Shown here one piece after another: positions 1-9,095 of a stretch of DNA of 64,000 nt. The notes under the pieces were generated by a model. It had not been told where the DNA came from and searched no databases. It worked only from the letters and a program-made list of their open reading frames with translations. Location of the stretch: NCBI GenBank assembly GCA_001828855.1, contig MHZT01000048.1:1-64000 (forward strand), in the 5' to 3' direction. The translations under genes were made by a program, and so were the position numbers. This DNA comes from Rhodobacterales bacterium RIFCSPHIGHO2_02_FULL_62_130 (lineage in GTDB: Bacteria; Pseudomonadota; Alphaproteobacteria; Rhodobacterales; Rhodobacteraceae). How positions within the stretch are numbered: the first letter of the stretch is position 1; the number at the start of each line of letters is the position of its first letter.

Positions 1-1
1 G

Positions 2-100
2 CTGATCGCTCCGATCGCGATGGAAGAAAAACTGCGCTTCGCCATCCGCGAAGGCGGCCGCACCGTCGGCGCAGGCGTCGTCTCGAAGATCATCGCCTGA
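2..100 (+). CDS. tuf: Elongation factor Tu, C-terminal end (partial)
   Basis: The first 32 codons visible in this frame read as the end of EF-Tu domain 3, closing with the typical [12 protein letters not shown] tail and a TGA stop. EF-Tu brings aminoacyl-tRNA to the ribosome as a GTP complex. The rest of the gene lies before the window. Its place directly upstream of rpsJ matches the str/S10 junction of alphaproteobacteria. Confidence 0.93.
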   Translation: MIAPIAMEEKLRFAIREGGRTVGAGVVSKIIA

Positions 101-148
101 TCGACAACGAATCCCCTTTCCATGGGAGTTCGCACGTTATAAGGACCA

Positions 149-175
149 GCGGCGCACCTTTTCGGGGTGCGCCGC
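149..175 (+). promoter_or_regulatory. Hairpin between tuf and rpsJ
   Basis: GCGGCGCACC pairs perfectly over 10 bp with GGTGCGCCGC around a 7-nt loop. No uridine run follows directly, only an AT-rich stretch, so it is a weak terminator for tuf or a leader structure for the S10 operon. It lies about 97 nt upstream of the rpsJ start. Confidence 0.5.
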
Positions 176-271
176 CGACCATATTTTACGACCAAGACTG
201 ACTAGACGACTCACAAATGTGAACCTATGGGCCGGGCCTGTTGCCCCGCCTACGTTCCGAAGGAAAAACTG

Positions 272-580
272 ATGCAAGGTCAAACCATTCGCATTCGGCT
301 GAAAGCCTTCGATTACCGCGTGTTGGACGCCTCCACGCAGGAAATCGTAAGCACCGCCAAGCGCACCGGCGCCACTGTCCGCGGTCCGATCCCGCTGCCG
401 AACAAGATCGAAAAGTTCACGGTTCTCCGTGGTCCGCACATCGACAAGAAGTCGCGCGACCAGTGGGAAATCCGCACGCACAAGCGTCTTCTCGATATCG
501 TCGATCCGACCCCGCAGACCGTGGACGCGCTGATGAAGCTCGACCTCGCTGCCGGCGTTGACGTCGAAATCAAAGTTTAA
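272..580 (+). CDS. rpsJ: 30S ribosomal protein S10
   Basis: S10 is a small-subunit head protein that also acts in transcription antitermination as NusE. The 102-residue product starts [19 protein letters not shown] and carries the conserved GPIPLP and [12 protein letters not shown] segments. The ATG at 272 gives the usual family length; the frame is open upstream, but the extra 15 residues there do not look like S10. An AAGGAAAA ribosome-binding site sits 5-8 nt ahead. First gene of the S10 cluster, 14 nt before rplC. Confidence 0.97.
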   Translation: MQGQTIRIRLKAFDYRVLDASTQEIVSTAKRTGATVRGPIPLPNKIEKFTVLRGPHIDKKSRDQWEIRTHKRLLDIVDPTPQTVDALMKLDLAAGVDVEIKV

Positions 581-594
581 GGGGGCATAGAAAC

Positions 595-1302
595 ATGCGC
601 TCTGGCGTTATCGCAAAAAAGCTGGGCATGACCCGGCTGTTCCTTGAAAACGGCACGCAGGTTCCTGTGACCGTTCTTCAGCTCGACAATCTTCAGGTCG
701 TGGCACAACGCACCGCTGACAAGGATGGCTACACCGCCGTTCAACTCGGCGCTGGCGCTGCCAAGGCCAAGCGCACCACTGCCGCGCAGCGTGGCCACTT
801 CGCCAAGGCGAATGTTGCCCCCAAGCGCAAGATCGCGGAATTCCGCGTGTCGCCCGACAACCTGATCGAAGTGGGCGCGGAAATCACCGCCGCGCACTAC
901 CTTGAAGGCCAGTTCGTCGACATCGCCGGCACCTCGATCGGTAAAGGCTTTGCCGGTGCGATGAAGCGTCACAACTTCGGCGGTCTGCGTGCGTCGCACG
1001 GCGTGTCCGTGTCGCACCGTTCGCACGGTTCGACCGGTCAGTGCCAAGACCCCGGCAAGGTGTTCAAAGGCAAGAAAATGGCTGGTCACATGGGCGCTGT
1101 GCGTTGCACCACCCAGAACCTGCAAGTCGTCCGCACGGACGCCGAGCGTGGCCTGCTGATGATCAAGGGCGCTGTCCCCGGTTCCAAGGGTGGCTGGGTC
1201 ACCGTCAAGGATGCCGTGAAGAAAGCTGCTCCGGCTGGTCTGCCGCTTCCGGCGGCCATTCGTTCGGTGGCACCTGTTGCTGCTGAAGGGGGTGAAGCAT
1301 GA
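595..1302 (+). CDS. rplC: 50S ribosomal protein L3
   Basis: Large-subunit assembly-initiating protein L3, 235 residues. The N-terminus [16 protein letters not shown] and the central HNFGG and [25 protein letters not shown] region, which reaches towards the peptidyl-transferase centre, are clear. It overlaps the next gene, rplD, by 4 bp (ATGA), so the two are probably translationally coupled. Confidence 0.97.
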   Translation: MRSGVIAKKLGMTRLFLENGTQVPVTVLQLDNLQVVAQRTADKDGYTAVQLGAGAAKAKRTTAAQRGHFAKANVAPKRKIAEFRVSPDNLIEVGAEITAAHYLEGQFVDIAGTSIGKGFAGAMKRHNFGGLRASHGVSVSHRSHGSTGQCQDPGKVFKGKKMAGHMGAVRCTTQNLQVVRTDAERGLLMIKGAVPGSKGGWVTVKDAVKKAAPAGLPLPAAIRSVAPVAAEGGEA

Positions 1303-1919
1303 AACTTGATGTGATCAAGCTTGATGGCGGCAATGCCGGCACCATCGATCTGGACGAAGCGCTGTTCGGCCTTGAGCCGCGCGCAGACGTGCTGCACCGT
1401 GTGGTGCGTTGGCAGCGTGCGCGTTCGCAGGCTGGCACGCACTCGACGCTGACCCGCGCCGAAGTGTCCTACTCGACCAAGAAGATCTATCGCCAAAAAG
1501 GCACCGGTGGCGCACGTCACGGTTCCAAGAAGGCTCCGATCTTCCGTCACGGTGGCGTTGTCAAAGGTCCGACCCCGCGTTCGCACGCCCATGATCTGCC
1601 GAAGAAATTCCGCGCCTTGGGTCTGCGTCACGCTCTGTCCGCCAAGGCCAAAGCTGGCGAGTTGGTGATTCTGGACTCGGCGACCATTGCCGAAGCCAAA
1701 ACCGCGAACCTGGCCAAATACGCCAAGGAACTCGGCTGGAAGCGCGTGTTGATCATCGACGGTGCAAGCGTTGACGCGAATTTCGCGCTGGCTGCTCGCA
1801 ACATCGAAGGTATCGACGTGCTGCCGACCATCGGTGCGAACGTCTACGACATCCTGAAGCGTGACACCCTGGTGATCACCAAAGCAGGTGTCGAAGCCTT
1901 GGAGGCTCGTCTGAAATGA
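1299..1919 (+). CDS. rplD: 50S ribosomal protein L4
   Basis: L4 lines the exit tunnel; in enterobacteria it also represses its own S10 operon. The 206-residue product has the conserved [22 protein letters not shown] loop region near residues 67-88. Start and stop overlap both neighbours by 4 bp (ATGA at each end), which supports coupled translation of rplC-rplD-rplW. Whether L4 autoregulation exists here cannot be told from sequence. Confidence 0.97.
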   Translation: MKLDVIKLDGGNAGTIDLDEALFGLEPRADVLHRVVRWQRARSQAGTHSTLTRAEVSYSTKKIYRQKGTGGARHGSKKAPIFRHGGVVKGPTPRSHAHDLPKKFRALGLRHALSAKAKAGELVILDSATIAEAKTANLAKYAKELGWKRVLIIDGASVDANFALAARNIEGIDVLPTIGANVYDILKRDTLVITKAGVEALEARLK

Positions 1920-2212
1920 GCGCGAAACCCGAACACTACGACCTGATCAAAAAGCCCGTCATCACCGAAAAGGCCACCATGGCTTCGGAAAATGGCGCGG
2001 TGGTGTTCCAGGTCGCTATGGACGCAACCAAGCCCCAGATCAAAGAAGCTGTGGAAGCAGTCTTCGGCGTGAAGGTGAAAGCGGTCAACACCACGATCAC
2101 CAAAGGCAAGGTCAAGAAGTTCCGTGGCCGTACCGGCGAGCGGAGCGACAAGAAAAAGGCCTACGTCACCCTCGTTGAGGGAAATACCATCGACGTGACC
2201 ACCGGCCTCTGA
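1916..2212 (+). CDS. rplW: 50S ribosomal protein L23
   Basis: L23 sits at the tunnel exit and docks SRP and trigger factor. The 98-residue product opens with [14 protein letters not shown], the family signature, and contains the [15 protein letters not shown] loop. It overlaps rplD by 4 bp. Unusually it is followed by a strong terminator-like hairpin and a 160-nt gap before rplB. Confidence 0.97.
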   Translation: MSAKPEHYDLIKKPVITEKATMASENGAVVFQVAMDATKPQIKEAVEAVFGVKVKAVNTTITKGKVKKFRGRTGERSDKKKAYVTLVEGNTIDVTTGL

Positions 2213-2231
2213 TAGAAGGCCACGAATCTCG

Positions 2232-2263
2232 CGGCCCCGGTTTTCCGGGGCCGTGGATTTTTT
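2232..2263 (+). terminator. Terminator or attenuator between rplW and rplB
   Basis: CGGCCCCGG and CCGGGGCCG form a 9-bp all-GC stem around a TTTT loop, followed by TGGATTTTTTC. This is a good intrinsic terminator inside a normally uninterrupted operon. With no clear promoter seen between it and rplB, partial termination or regulated readthrough is the likelier role. Confidence 0.75.
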
Positions 2264-2327
2264 CGACCTGGCAGGGCGCAACATCGTCCTGCTGACCAAT
2301 CGGGGACCTTCGGGGCCCTATAACCAT

Positions 2328-2349
2328 TGGGTCCAAACCATCGGACCCA
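2328..2349 (+). promoter_or_regulatory. Inverted repeat upstream of rplB
   Basis: TGGGTCC and GGACCCA are separated by 8 nt, ending 23 nt before the rplB ATG. It could be an RNA hairpin in the rplB leader. No -35/-10 pair of normal spacing was found in this gap. Confidence 0.4.
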
Positions 2350-2372
2350 TCAGCTGACGGAAGACAGAAAGC

Positions 2373-3209
2373 ATGGCACTTAAGTCGTATAAGCCGACGA
2401 CGCCTGGCCAACGCGGGTTGGTTCTGATCGACCGTTCGGAACTGTGGAAAGGCCGCCCGGTCAAAACCCTTACCGAGGGTTTGACGAAGACCGGTGGCCG
2501 GAACAATACCGGACGCGTCACGATGTGGCACAAGGGTGGGGGCGCCAAGCGTCTTTACCGCGTTGTCGATTTCAAACGTCGTAAATTCGACATTCCGGCG
2601 GTCGTCGAGCGGATCGAATACGATCCGAACCGTACCGCCTTCATCGCTTTGGTGCGCTACACCGATGGCGAACTGGCCTACATCCTTGCTCCGCAGCGTC
2701 TGGCCGTGGGTGACTCTGTCATCGCCGGTGCAAAGACCGACGTGAAGCCGGGCAACGCCATGCCGTTCTCGGGCATGCCGATCGGTACCATCATCCACAA
2801 CGTCGAGCTGAAAGCCGGCAAGGGCGGCCAGTTGGCCCGCGCTGCAGGCACCTACGCCCAGTTCGTTGGTCGTGACGGTGGCTATGCCCAGATCCGTTTG
2901 TCCTCGGGCGAACTGCGTCTGGTGCGTCAGGAATGCATGGCGACCATCGGTGCCGTGTCGAACCCCGACAACTCGAACCAGAACTTCGGTAAAGCTGGCC
3001 GTATGCGTCACAAGGGCGTCCGCCCGACGGTGCGCGGTGTTGCAATGAACCCGATCGATCACCCGCATGGTGGTGGTGAAGGCCGGACCTCGGGTGGTCG
3101 TCACCCGGTTACCCCGTGGGGTAAAGGGACCAAGGGCAACAAGACCCGCAAGGCCAAGGCTTCGGACAAGCTTATTGTTCGGTCGCGTAACGCGAAGAAA
3201 GGGCGCTAA
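2373..3209 (+). CDS. rplB: 50S ribosomal protein L2
   Basis: L2 is a core 23S rRNA-binding protein needed for subunit joining and peptidyl transfer. The 278-residue product has the SH3 and OB-like halves and the conserved C-terminal [14 protein letters not shown] motif with its functional histidine. It begins [16 protein letters not shown]. The stop is 3 nt before rpsS. Confidence 0.98.
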   Translation: MALKSYKPTTPGQRGLVLIDRSELWKGRPVKTLTEGLTKTGGRNNTGRVTMWHKGGGAKRLYRVVDFKRRKFDIPAVVERIEYDPNRTAFIALVRYTDGELAYILAPQRLAVGDSVIAGAKTDVKPGNAMPFSGMPIGTIIHNVELKAGKGGQLARAAGTYAQFVGRDGGYAQIRLSSGELRLVRQECMATIGAVSNPDNSNQNFGKAGRMRHKGVRPTVRGVAMNPIDHPHGGGEGRTSGGRHPVTPWGKGTKGNKTRKAKASDKLIVRSRNAKKGR

Positions 3210-3212
3210 TCC

Positions 3213-3491
3213 ATGGCACGTTCTATTTGGAAAGGCCCGTTTGTTGACGCTTACGTGCTGAAGAAGGCCGAGAAGGCGAAAGATTCGGGCAAGAACGAAG
3301 TGATCAAGATCTGGTCGCGCCGTTCGACGATTCTGCCGCAGTTCGTCGGGCTGACCTTTGCCGTCTATAACGGCAAAAAGCACATCCCGGTCGCCATCAC
3401 GGAAGAGATGATCGGCCAGAAGTTTGGTGAATACTCGCCGACGCGCACCTACTACGGTCACGCCGCCGACAAAAAAGCGAAACGGAAGTAA
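3213..3491 (+). CDS. rpsS: 30S ribosomal protein S19
   Basis: Head protein of the small subunit that contacts the A-site tRNA side and forms a pair with S13. The 92 residues include the family-specific [16 protein letters not shown] start and the [24 protein letters not shown] segment. It is packed 3 nt after rplB and 3 nt before rplV. Confidence 0.97.
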   Translation: MARSIWKGPFVDAYVLKKAEKAKDSGKNEVIKIWSRRSTILPQFVGLTFAVYNGKKHIPVAITEEMIGQKFGEYSPTRTYYGHAADKKAKRK

Positions 3492-3494
3492 GCC

Positions 3495-3875
3495 ATGGCA
3501 AACGATAAAAATCCGCGCCGCGTGGCCGAAAACGAAGCGCAGGCAATTGCGCGTATGCTTCGCACCTCGCCGCAGAAGCTTAACCTTGTTGCGGGCCTGA
3601 TCCGTGGCAAGAAGGTGGAAAAGGCTCTTGCCGATCTGACCTTCTCCAAGCGCCGCATCGCTGGCGACGTGAAGAAGTGCCTGCAGTCGGCCATTGCCAA
3701 CGCAGAAAACAACCACGGCCTTGACGTCGACAGCCTTGTCGTCGCCGATGCTTATGTTGGCAAGAACCTGGTGATGAAGCGGGGCCGTCCGCGGGCTCGT
3801 GGTCGCTTTGGCAAGATCATGAAACCGTTCAGCCAGCTGACCATCACGGTCCGTCAAGTTGGGGAGTCTGCATAA
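3495..3875 (+). CDS. rplV: 50S ribosomal protein L22
   Basis: L22 extends a beta hairpin into the exit tunnel, the site of macrolide-resistance changes in other species. The 126-residue product has the [21 protein letters not shown] motif and the hairpin [14 protein letters not shown] near the C-terminus. The stop overlaps the rpsC start by 1 base (TAATG). Confidence 0.97.
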   Translation: MANDKNPRRVAENEAQAIARMLRTSPQKLNLVAGLIRGKKVEKALADLTFSKRRIAGDVKKCLQSAIANAENNHGLDVDSLVVADAYVGKNLVMKRGRPRARGRFGKIMKPFSQLTITVRQVGESA

Positions 3876-4591
3876 TGGGTCAGAAGGTTAACCCCATCGG
3901 GATGCGCCTCCAGGTCAACCGCACCTGGGATAGCCGTTGGTTCGCTGAATCGAAAGATTACGGCAATCTGCTGCTGGAAGATCTGCGTATGCGCGAGTTC
4001 ATCCACGAAGAGTGCAAGCAGGCTGGCGTGTCGCGCGTCATCATCGAGCGTCCGCACAAGAAGTGCCGTGTGACCATTCACACCGCACGTCCGGGCGTCA
4101 TCATCGGCAAAAAAGGTGCTGACATCGAAGGCCTTCGCAAGAAGCTTTCCGTGTTCACCAAGTCGGAACTGCACCTGAACATCGTCGAAGTCCGCAAGCC
4201 CGAGCTTGACGCTCAGCTGGTGGCCGAGTCGATCGCACAGCAAATGGAACGCCGGGTTTCTTTCCGTCGCGCCATGAAGCGTGGCGTTCAGAATGCGATG
4301 CGTATGGGCGCCCTTGGCATCCGCGTGAACGTCGCTGGCCGTCTTGGCGGTGCCGAGATCGCACGGACCGAATGGTATCGTGAAGGCCGTGTGCCGCTGC
4401 ACACCCTGCGCGCTGACATCGACTATGCGCTGTCCGAAGCCATGACGCCCTATGGCATCATCGGTGTGAAAGTGTGGATCTTCAAAGGCGAAATCCTTGA
4501 GCATGATCCGCAGGCCCATGATCGCCGTCTTGCCGAAGCGCAAGAAGGCGCAGCACCGCGTTCGCCTCGCCGCGACCGCGAACGCGCGTAA
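3875..4591 (+). CDS. rpsC: 30S ribosomal protein S3
   Basis: S3 forms part of the mRNA entry channel. The 238-residue product has the type-2 KH domain with [12 protein letters not shown] and the C-terminal S3 domain with [17 protein letters not shown] and [22 protein letters not shown] basic tail rich in Arg, typical of alphaproteobacteria, ends the protein. Confidence 0.97.
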   Translation: MGQKVNPIGMRLQVNRTWDSRWFAESKDYGNLLLEDLRMREFIHEECKQAGVSRVIIERPHKKCRVTIHTARPGVIIGKKGADIEGLRKKLSVFTKSELHLNIVEVRKPELDAQLVAESIAQQMERRVSFRRAMKRGVQNAMRMGALGIRVNVAGRLGGAEIARTEWYREGRVPLHTLRADIDYALSEAMTPYGIIGVKVWIFKGEILEHDPQAHDRRLAEAQEGAAPRSPRRDRERA

Positions 4592-4605
4592 GGGAGTAGA
4601 AGAAG

Positions 4606-5019
4606 ATGTTGCAACCGAAACGGACTAAGTTCCGCAAGCAGCACAAGGGCCGTATCCACGGCGAAGCGAAGGGCGGCTTCCTGCTGAACTTCGGCTCCTT
4701 TGCGCTGAAAGCTACCGAGCCAGAGCGTGTGACGGCCCGTCAGATCGAAGCGGCCCGCCGCGCGATCACCCGTCACATGAAACGTCAGGGCCGTGTCTGG
4801 ATCCGGATTTTCCCGGATGTCCCGGTCTCGTCCAAGCCCACCGAAGTTCGTATGGGTAAGGGTAAAGGCTCGACCGACTACTGGGCAGCCAAGGTCAAAC
4901 CGGGCCGCATCATGTTCGAAATCGACGGCGTTGCCGAATCGATCGCGCGTGAAGCCCTGCGTCTGGGTGCGATGAAGCTTCCGGTCACCACCCGCGTTGT
5001 GGCCCGCGAAGACTGGTAA
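4606..5019 (+). CDS. rplP: 50S ribosomal protein L16
   Basis: L16 helps build the A-site region of the large subunit. The 137-residue product starts [16 protein letters not shown] and carries [23 protein letters not shown] and the [18 protein letters not shown] motif. In most bacteria rpmC follows within a few bases; here a terminator, a repeat and an unrelated gene come first. Confidence 0.97.
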   Translation: MLQPKRTKFRKQHKGRIHGEAKGGFLLNFGSFALKATEPERVTARQIEAARRAITRHMKRQGRVWIRIFPDVPVSSKPTEVRMGKGKGSTDYWAAKVKPGRIMFEIDGVAESIAREALRLGAMKLPVTTRVVAREDW

Positions 5020-5024
5020 TCAGA

Positions 5025-5077
5025 GTCGGGTAGCCCAAATTTTGCATCGCAAAATTCGGGCCATAACCCCGACCTAC
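5025..5077 (+). repeat. Family-1 palindrome with a nested AT-rich hairpin
   Basis: GTCGGG (5025) pairs with CCCGAC (ending 5073), followed by CTAC as in the other family-1 copies. Instead of the usual short loop it holds a second inverted repeat, AAATTTTGC-ATC-GCAAAATT flanked by GCCC/GGGC. It sits immediately after the rplP stop. Confidence 0.6.
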
Positions 5078-5080
5078 ATG

Positions 5081-5110
5081 GCCCCTGCCGGAAACGGCGG
5101 GGGCTTTTTC
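5081..5110 (+). terminator. Intrinsic terminator after rplP
   Basis: GCCCCTGCCG pairs with CGGCGGGGGC (10 bp with one G-T wobble) around a GAAA tetraloop, followed by TTTTTC. It should end or reduce transcription of the S10 operon at rplP. Confidence 0.85.
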
Positions 5111-5126
5111 ATATGGTGAAAGGCCC

Positions 5127-5525
5127 ATGGGAATGTCTGCTATCACTCTGACGGTTCTGAACACCTACAAGCTGAAGAAAACCCCCGAGGATTTCCGCAC
5201 CGCGATCCGCGCTTTGGCCGCACGTGTGCAGGCCGAGGGTCACTCCGGCGTTTTGTCTTACCGCTTCTTCGTCAGCGAAACTGATGGAAAGGCGCGCGCC
5301 GTCATCGACTATGCCGATGCGGCGGCTTGGATCGGGCATCATGATATTGCGATGTCGTGGCCGGAAATGGCTGCCCTGCATACTGTCGCGGTCTTGCACG
5401 AAGTGACCTTTCTGGGCGAGATGACGGGCCAGATCAAAGACTGGCTGAAAGGCTCGTCGCTGACCGCGCGGGTGACCGATGGCTACAGCCTTGCCGCAGG
5501 GTTTCAGCGTGTGCAGCAAGGGTGA
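5127..5525 (+). CDS. Hypothetical protein, possible dimeric alpha/beta-barrel (ABM-like)
   Basis: A 132-residue soluble protein wedged between rplP and rpmC. The pattern of an N-terminal strand, a helix, then LSYRFFVSETDGKARAVIDYADAAAWIGHH followed by an amphipathic helix resembles antibiotic-biosynthesis-monooxygenase or stress-responsive ferredoxin-like barrels; no catalytic residue can be assigned. Start ATG 5127 or ATG 5133; an AAAGG site fits the second slightly better. It lies between a terminator upstream and a predicted promoter downstream, so it is not clearly co-transcribed with the ribosomal genes. Coding seems real; function unknown. Confidence 0.7.
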   Translation: MGMSAITLTVLNTYKLKKTPEDFRTAIRALAARVQAEGHSGVLSYRFFVSETDGKARAVIDYADAAAWIGHHDIAMSWPEMAALHTVAVLHEVTFLGEMTGQIKDWLKGSSLTARVTDGYSLAAGFQRVQQG

Positions 5526-5534
5526 ATCTTTTCC

Positions 5535-5563
5535 TTGCCCTTCTGCCCCCTCTCCGCTATTGA
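5535..5563 (+). promoter_or_regulatory. Predicted sigma-70 promoter for the rpmC (spc) operon
   Basis: TTGCCC at 5535-5540 and TATTGA at 5558-5563 with exactly 17 bp between. It lies just after the hypothetical gene and would start RNA near 5570, right before a structured leader. It would restart ribosomal-protein transcription after the rplP terminator. Confidence 0.55.
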
Positions 5564-5570
5564 CCCCCAT

Positions 5571-5660
5571 CCAGCGGATTCCGGCAACGGGATTCGCTGG
5601 TTCATCATTGATCCACCGGGTTCAGTGTAACCCTGCAAACGTGGCAGGGGCGCTCTGGTG
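5571..5660 (+). promoter_or_regulatory. Structured leader RNA upstream of rpmC
   Basis: Three hairpins can be drawn: CCAGCG (5571) with CGCTGG (ending 5600), enclosing a smaller CC/GG pairing; GGGTT-CAGTGT-AACCC; and CCCTGC-AAACGTG-GCAGGG. The last two share bases and could be alternatives. The leader would be about 110 nt long from the predicted start. It may be a ribosomal-protein-binding autoregulatory site; that is inference. Confidence 0.4.
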
Positions 5661-5681
5661 ATTGAGAAAAGGAAAAGGCGC

Positions 5682-5885
5682 ATGAACGCCAAAGAACTGT
5701 TGACCCAGACGCCGGACCAGCTGCGTGACAGCCTGGTGGCTCTGAAGAAAGAAGCGTTTAACCTGCGCTTCCAAGCTGCGACCAACCAACTGGAAAACAC
5801 CGCCCGCATCCGTGCCGTCCGTCGTGACGTTGCGCGTATCAAGACCGTGTTGAACCAGAAAGCCGCTGCTGCGGCGGCGAACTGA
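5682..5885 (+). CDS. rpmC: 50S ribosomal protein L29
   Basis: Small helical protein near the tunnel exit. The 67-residue product begins [19 protein letters not shown] and has the L29 signature [24 protein letters not shown]. The ATG at 5682 is chosen over an earlier in-frame ATG at 5658 because it matches family length and follows GGAAAAGG. Confidence 0.95.
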   Translation: MNAKELLTQTPDQLRDSLVALKKEAFNLRFQAATNQLENTARIRAVRRDVARIKTVLNQKAAAAAAN

Positions 5886-5896
5886 GGAGTAGACCC

Positions 5897-6130
5897 ATGC
5901 CGAAACGTATCCTGCAAGGCGTCGTGACCTCGGACAAGAACGAGCAAACCATCACCGTTCTGGTGGAACGACGCTTCAAGCACCCGCTGCTGCAAAAGAC
6001 CGTGCGTAAGTCGAAAAAGTATCGCGCGCATGACGAGAACAACACCTACAAGACCGGCGATACCGTTCGCATTGAAGAATGCGCGCCGATCTCGAAAACC
6101 AAACGCTGGACGGTGGTTGTCGCGGCCTAA
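5897..6130 (+). CDS. rpsQ: 30S ribosomal protein S17
   Basis: Primary 16S rRNA-binding protein with an OB fold. The 77-residue product contains [42 protein letters not shown], close to the S17 signature, and [16 protein letters not shown]. It follows rpmC by 11 nt after a GAGGAG ribosome-binding site. Confidence 0.96.
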   Translation: MPKRILQGVVTSDKNEQTITVLVERRFKHPLLQKTVRKSKKYRAHDENNTYKTGDTVRIEECAPISKTKRWTVVVAA

Positions 6131-6199
6131 GGCCGTAACTTCTATCCAGCACTATTACGAAACCCTGGGCAATGATGCCCAAAGGTCGGGAGAAACCAA

Positions 6200-6568
6200 A
6201 TGATCCAGATGCAGACCAATCTGGATGTTGCTGATAACTCGGGCGCTCGCCGGGTTCAGTGCATCAAGGTTCTAGGCGGTTCGCACCGCCGCTATGCATC
6301 CGTTGGCGACATTATCGTTGTGTCCGTCAAGGAAGCTATTCCTAAAGGCCGTGTGAAAAAAGGCGACGTCCGTAAGGCCGTTGTTGTTCGCACTGCAAAA
6401 GAAGTTCGCCGTGAAGACGGCACCTCGATCCGTTTTGACCGCAACGCTGCCGTCATCCTGAACAACCAGGGTGAACCGGTCGGTACGCGTATCTTCGGGC
6501 CGGTTGTGCGTGAACTCCGCGCCAAGAACTTCATGAAGATCATCTCGCTGGCTCCGGAGGTGCTCTGA
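6200..6568 (+). CDS. rplN: 50S ribosomal protein L14
   Basis: L14 sits at the subunit interface and forms bridges with 16S rRNA. The 122 residues begin [27 protein letters not shown], a near-invariant opening, and end [18 protein letters not shown] overlap of 1 base links it to rplX. A 69-nt spacer with no obvious signal separates it from rpsQ. Confidence 0.97.
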   Translation: MIQMQTNLDVADNSGARRVQCIKVLGGSHRRYASVGDIIVVSVKEAIPKGRVKKGDVRKAVVVRTAKEVRREDGTSIRFDRNAAVILNNQGEPVGTRIFGPVVRELRAKNFMKIISLAPEVL

Positions 6569-6873
6569 TGGCCGCTAAGCTGAAAAAAGGCGATAAGGTT
6601 ATCGTTCTGGCCGGCAAGGACAAGGGCAAGCAGGGCGAGATTTCGTCTGTGGCACCCAAGGACAACAAAGCCGTGGTCGAGGGCGTGAACATCGCGATCC
6701 GTCACACCAAGCAGTCGCAAGCCTCGCAGGGCGGTCGTCTGGCGAAAGCCATGCCGATTGATTTGTCGAACCTGTCGCTGATCGACTCCAAGGGCAAAGC
6801 AACCCGCGTTGGCTTCCGTATGGAAGGCGACAAGAAGGTCCGCTTCGCCAAGACCACCGGGGAGGCCATCTGA
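6568..6873 (+). CDS. rplX: 50S ribosomal protein L24
   Basis: Assembly-initiator protein with a KOW domain, seen as [21 protein letters not shown] at residues 5-25. At 101 residues it has the usual bacterial length, with [15 protein letters not shown] in the middle. It shares one base with both rplN and rplE (TGATG at each end). Confidence 0.97.
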   Translation: MAAKLKKGDKVIVLAGKDKGKQGEISSVAPKDNKAVVEGVNIAIRHTKQSQASQGGRLAKAMPIDLSNLSLIDSKGKATRVGFRMEGDKKVRFAKTTGEAI

Positions 6874-7433
6874 TGCTGGACCAAGCCACCTACACTCCGC
6901 GTCTGAAGGCTGACTATGTGGCCCGGATTCGTCCGGCTCTCATGGAAGAGTTCGGCTACAAGAACGCGATGCAGTTGCCCCGTCTGGACAAGATCGTCCT
7001 GAACATGGGCGTTGGTGAAGCCGTCAAGGACACCAAGAAGGTCAAGCAGGCCGCTGAAGAGCTGTCGCTGATCGCGGGCCAAAAGGCTGTGATCACCCAC
7101 GCCAAGAACTCGATCGCCGGGTTCCGCGTGCGTGAGCAGATGCCGCTGGGCTGCAAGGTTACCCTGCGTGGCGACCGGATGTATGAATTCCTGGACCGTC
7201 TGATCACGATTGCGCTGCCGCGCGTCCGCGACTTCCGCGGCGTGAAGCCGACCTCGTTCGATGGCCGTGGCAACTACGCCATGGGCTTGAAAGAGCAAAT
7301 CGTGTTCCCCGAAATCGAATTCGACAAAGTCGATGAAGTGCTCGGCATGGACATCATCATCTGCACCACCGCCAAGACCGATGCGGAAGCGAAGGCTTTG
7401 TTGAAGCAATTCAACATGCCCTTCACATCCTGA
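6873..7433 (+). CDS. rplE: 50S ribosomal protein L5
   Basis: 5S rRNA-binding protein of the central protuberance. The 186 residues contain [22 protein letters not shown] and [32 protein letters not shown], both diagnostic. In E. coli S8 represses the spc mRNA near this gene start; a comparable site was not recognised here. Confidence 0.97.
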   Translation: MLDQATYTPRLKADYVARIRPALMEEFGYKNAMQLPRLDKIVLNMGVGEAVKDTKKVKQAAEELSLIAGQKAVITHAKNSIAGFRVREQMPLGCKVTLRGDRMYEFLDRLITIALPRVRDFRGVKPTSFDGRGNYAMGLKEQIVFPEIEFDKVDEVLGMDIIICTTAKTDAEAKALLKQFNMPFTS

Positions 7434-7452
7434 TCGCGCGAGGAACCTGACA

Positions 7453-7758
7453 ATGGCAAAAAAATCCATGGTGAACCGCGAAGTGAAGCGGGCAGCTCTT
7501 GTGAAGCAGCACGCTTCCAAGCGCGCCGCTCTCAAAGTGGTGATCAACGACCAGTCCAAGCCGGTGGAAGAGCGCTTCAAGGCCACTCTGAAACTCGCTG
7601 CGCTGCCCCGCAACTCGTCCGCGACCCGGCTGCACAACCGCTGCCAGCTCACGGGTCGTCCGCATGCTTTCTATCGCAAACTGAAACTCTCGCGGATCAT
7701 GCTTCGTGAACTGGCCTCGTTCGGTCAGATCCCGGGCATGGTTAAGTCGAGCTGGTAA
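7453..7758 (+). CDS. rpsN: 30S ribosomal protein S14 (long, zinc-free form)
   Basis: Head protein of the small subunit. At 101 residues this is the long C-minus type, with no CxxC zinc motifs, ending in [25 protein letters not shown] and PGMVKSSW. It starts [13 protein letters not shown]. The spacing of 12 nt to rpsH contains a strong AAGGAGGT site that overlaps its stop codon. Confidence 0.96.
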   Translation: MAKKSMVNREVKRAALVKQHASKRAALKVVINDQSKPVEERFKATLKLAALPRNSSATRLHNRCQLTGRPHAFYRKLKLSRIMLRELASFGQIPGMVKSSW

Positions 7759-7770
7759 GGAGGTCGCAAA

Positions 7771-8169
7771 ATGATGATGAACGATCCTCTCGGCGACATG
7801 CTTACCCGCATCCGCAACGCACAACTCCGTGGCAAGTCGACCGTTTCGACCCCCGCTTCGAAGCTGCGCGCCTGGGTTCTGGACGTGTTGGCCTCTGAAG
7901 GCTACATCCGTGGCTACGAGCGTGCCAAGACCGACAACGGTCAGGGCGAGCTGGTGATCAGCCTCAAGTACTACGAAGGCACCCCCGTGATCCGCGAGTT
8001 GAAGCGCGTGTCCAAGCCGGGCCGTCGTGTGTACATGTCCGTCAAGGAAATCCCGACCGTTCGCAACGGCCTTGGTGTTTCCATCGTCTCCACGCCGAAA
8101 GGCGTTATGTCTGATGCAGCTGCACGGTCCGCCAATGTTGGTGGCGAAGTGCTCTGCACCGTGTTCTGA
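7771..8169 (+). CDS. rpsH: 30S ribosomal protein S8
   Basis: Central-domain 16S rRNA binder. The product has [14 protein letters not shown] at the start and [14 protein letters not shown] with a GEVLCTVF end, the S8 signature. Three ATG codons are in tandem; the first (7771) is best placed, 7 nt from AGGAGG, giving 132 residues, while the third would give the more common 130. Confidence 0.96.
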   Translation: MMMNDPLGDMLTRIRNAQLRGKSTVSTPASKLRAWVLDVLASEGYIRGYERAKTDNGQGELVISLKYYEGTPVIRELKRVSKPGRRVYMSVKEIPTVRNGLGVSIVSTPKGVMSDAAARSANVGGEVLCTVF

Positions 8170-8179
8170 GGAGGGCGGT

Positions 8180-8713
8180 ATGTCTCGTATTGGCAAGAAG
8201 CCCGTCGCACTGGTGAAAGGCGTTTCCGCGTCGATCTCCGGTCAGACCATCGAAGTGAAGGGTCCGAAAGGCACCCGCAGCTTCACCGCAACCGACGACG
8301 TGACCCTCACGATCGACGGCGAAATTGTGAAAGTGACGCCGCGCGGCACTTCCAAGCGCGCCCGTCAGCAGTGGGGCATGGCCCGTTCGATGGTGGAAAA
8401 CCTGATCCAGGGTGTGACCACCGGCTTCAAAAAAGAGCTTGAAATTCAGGGCGTGGGTTACCGCGCTGCGATGGCAGGCAACATTCTGAAGCTGTCGCTC
8501 GGCTACAGCCACGAAGTCAACTTCGAGGTTCCGGCCGGCGTCACCGTGACGTCCCCGAAACAAACTGAAATCGTTGTGGAAGGCATTGACCAACAGCTTG
8601 TTGGCCAGGTCGCCGCGAACATCCGCGAGTGGAAAAAGCCCGAGCCGTATAAAGGCAAAGGTATCCGCTACAAGGGCGAGTTCGTCTTCCGCAAGGAAGG
8701 CAAGAAGAAGTAA
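8180..8713 (+). CDS. rplF: 50S ribosomal protein L6
   Basis: Two-domain 23S rRNA-binding protein near the sarcin-ricin loop. The 177-residue product begins [18 protein letters not shown] and ends with the signature [14 protein letters not shown]. The ATG at 8180 follows GAGGAGGG; upstream open frame belongs to rpsH in another phase and is not part of L6. Confidence 0.97.
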   Translation: MSRIGKKPVALVKGVSASISGQTIEVKGPKGTRSFTATDDVTLTIDGEIVKVTPRGTSKRARQQWGMARSMVENLIQGVTTGFKKELEIQGVGYRAAMAGNILKLSLGYSHEVNFEVPAGVTVTSPKQTEIVVEGIDQQLVGQVAANIREWKKPEPYKGKGIRYKGEFVFRKEGKKK

Positions 8714-8724
8714 GGGGCGCAATC

Positions 8725-9084
8725 ATGGCGAACAACAAGAGAGATCTGTTCCTCAAGCGCCGCCAGCGCGTCCGGAACAAAATCAAGGCAACATCCCACG
8801 GGCGCCTGCGCCTGTCGGTTCACCGCTCGTCCAAGAACATCAGCGTTCAGCTGATCGACGACGTCAAAGGCGTGACCTTGGCTTCGGCATCCACTCTCGA
8901 AAAAGAGTTGGGTTTCGTCGGCAAGAACAACGTCGAAGCAGCAACCAAGGTTGGTGCGACGATCGCCGAACGGGCTAAGCAGGCCGGTGTCGAAGAGTGC
9001 TACTTCGACCGCGGTGGTTTCCTCTTTCACGGTAAGATCAAGGCTTTGGCCGACGCTGCCCGTGAAGGCGGACTGAAGTTCTGA
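8725..9084 (+). CDS. rplR: 50S ribosomal protein L18
   Basis: 5S rRNA-binding protein. The 119 residues carry [18 protein letters not shown] and the closing [26 protein letters not shown], typical of L18. It is 11 nt from both neighbours. Confidence 0.97.
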   Translation: MANNKRDLFLKRRQRVRNKIKATSHGRLRLSVHRSSKNISVQLIDDVKGVTLASASTLEKELGFVGKNNVEAATKVGATIAERAKQAGVEECYFDRGGFLFHGKIKALADAAREGGLKF

Positions 9085-9095
9085 GGAGTTGAAAA

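Noticed and set aside
2166-3857. 563-codon open frame on the - strand across rplB-rplV
   Set aside because: It is the antisense shadow of well-conserved ribosomal genes in GC-rich DNA and shows no family resemblance.
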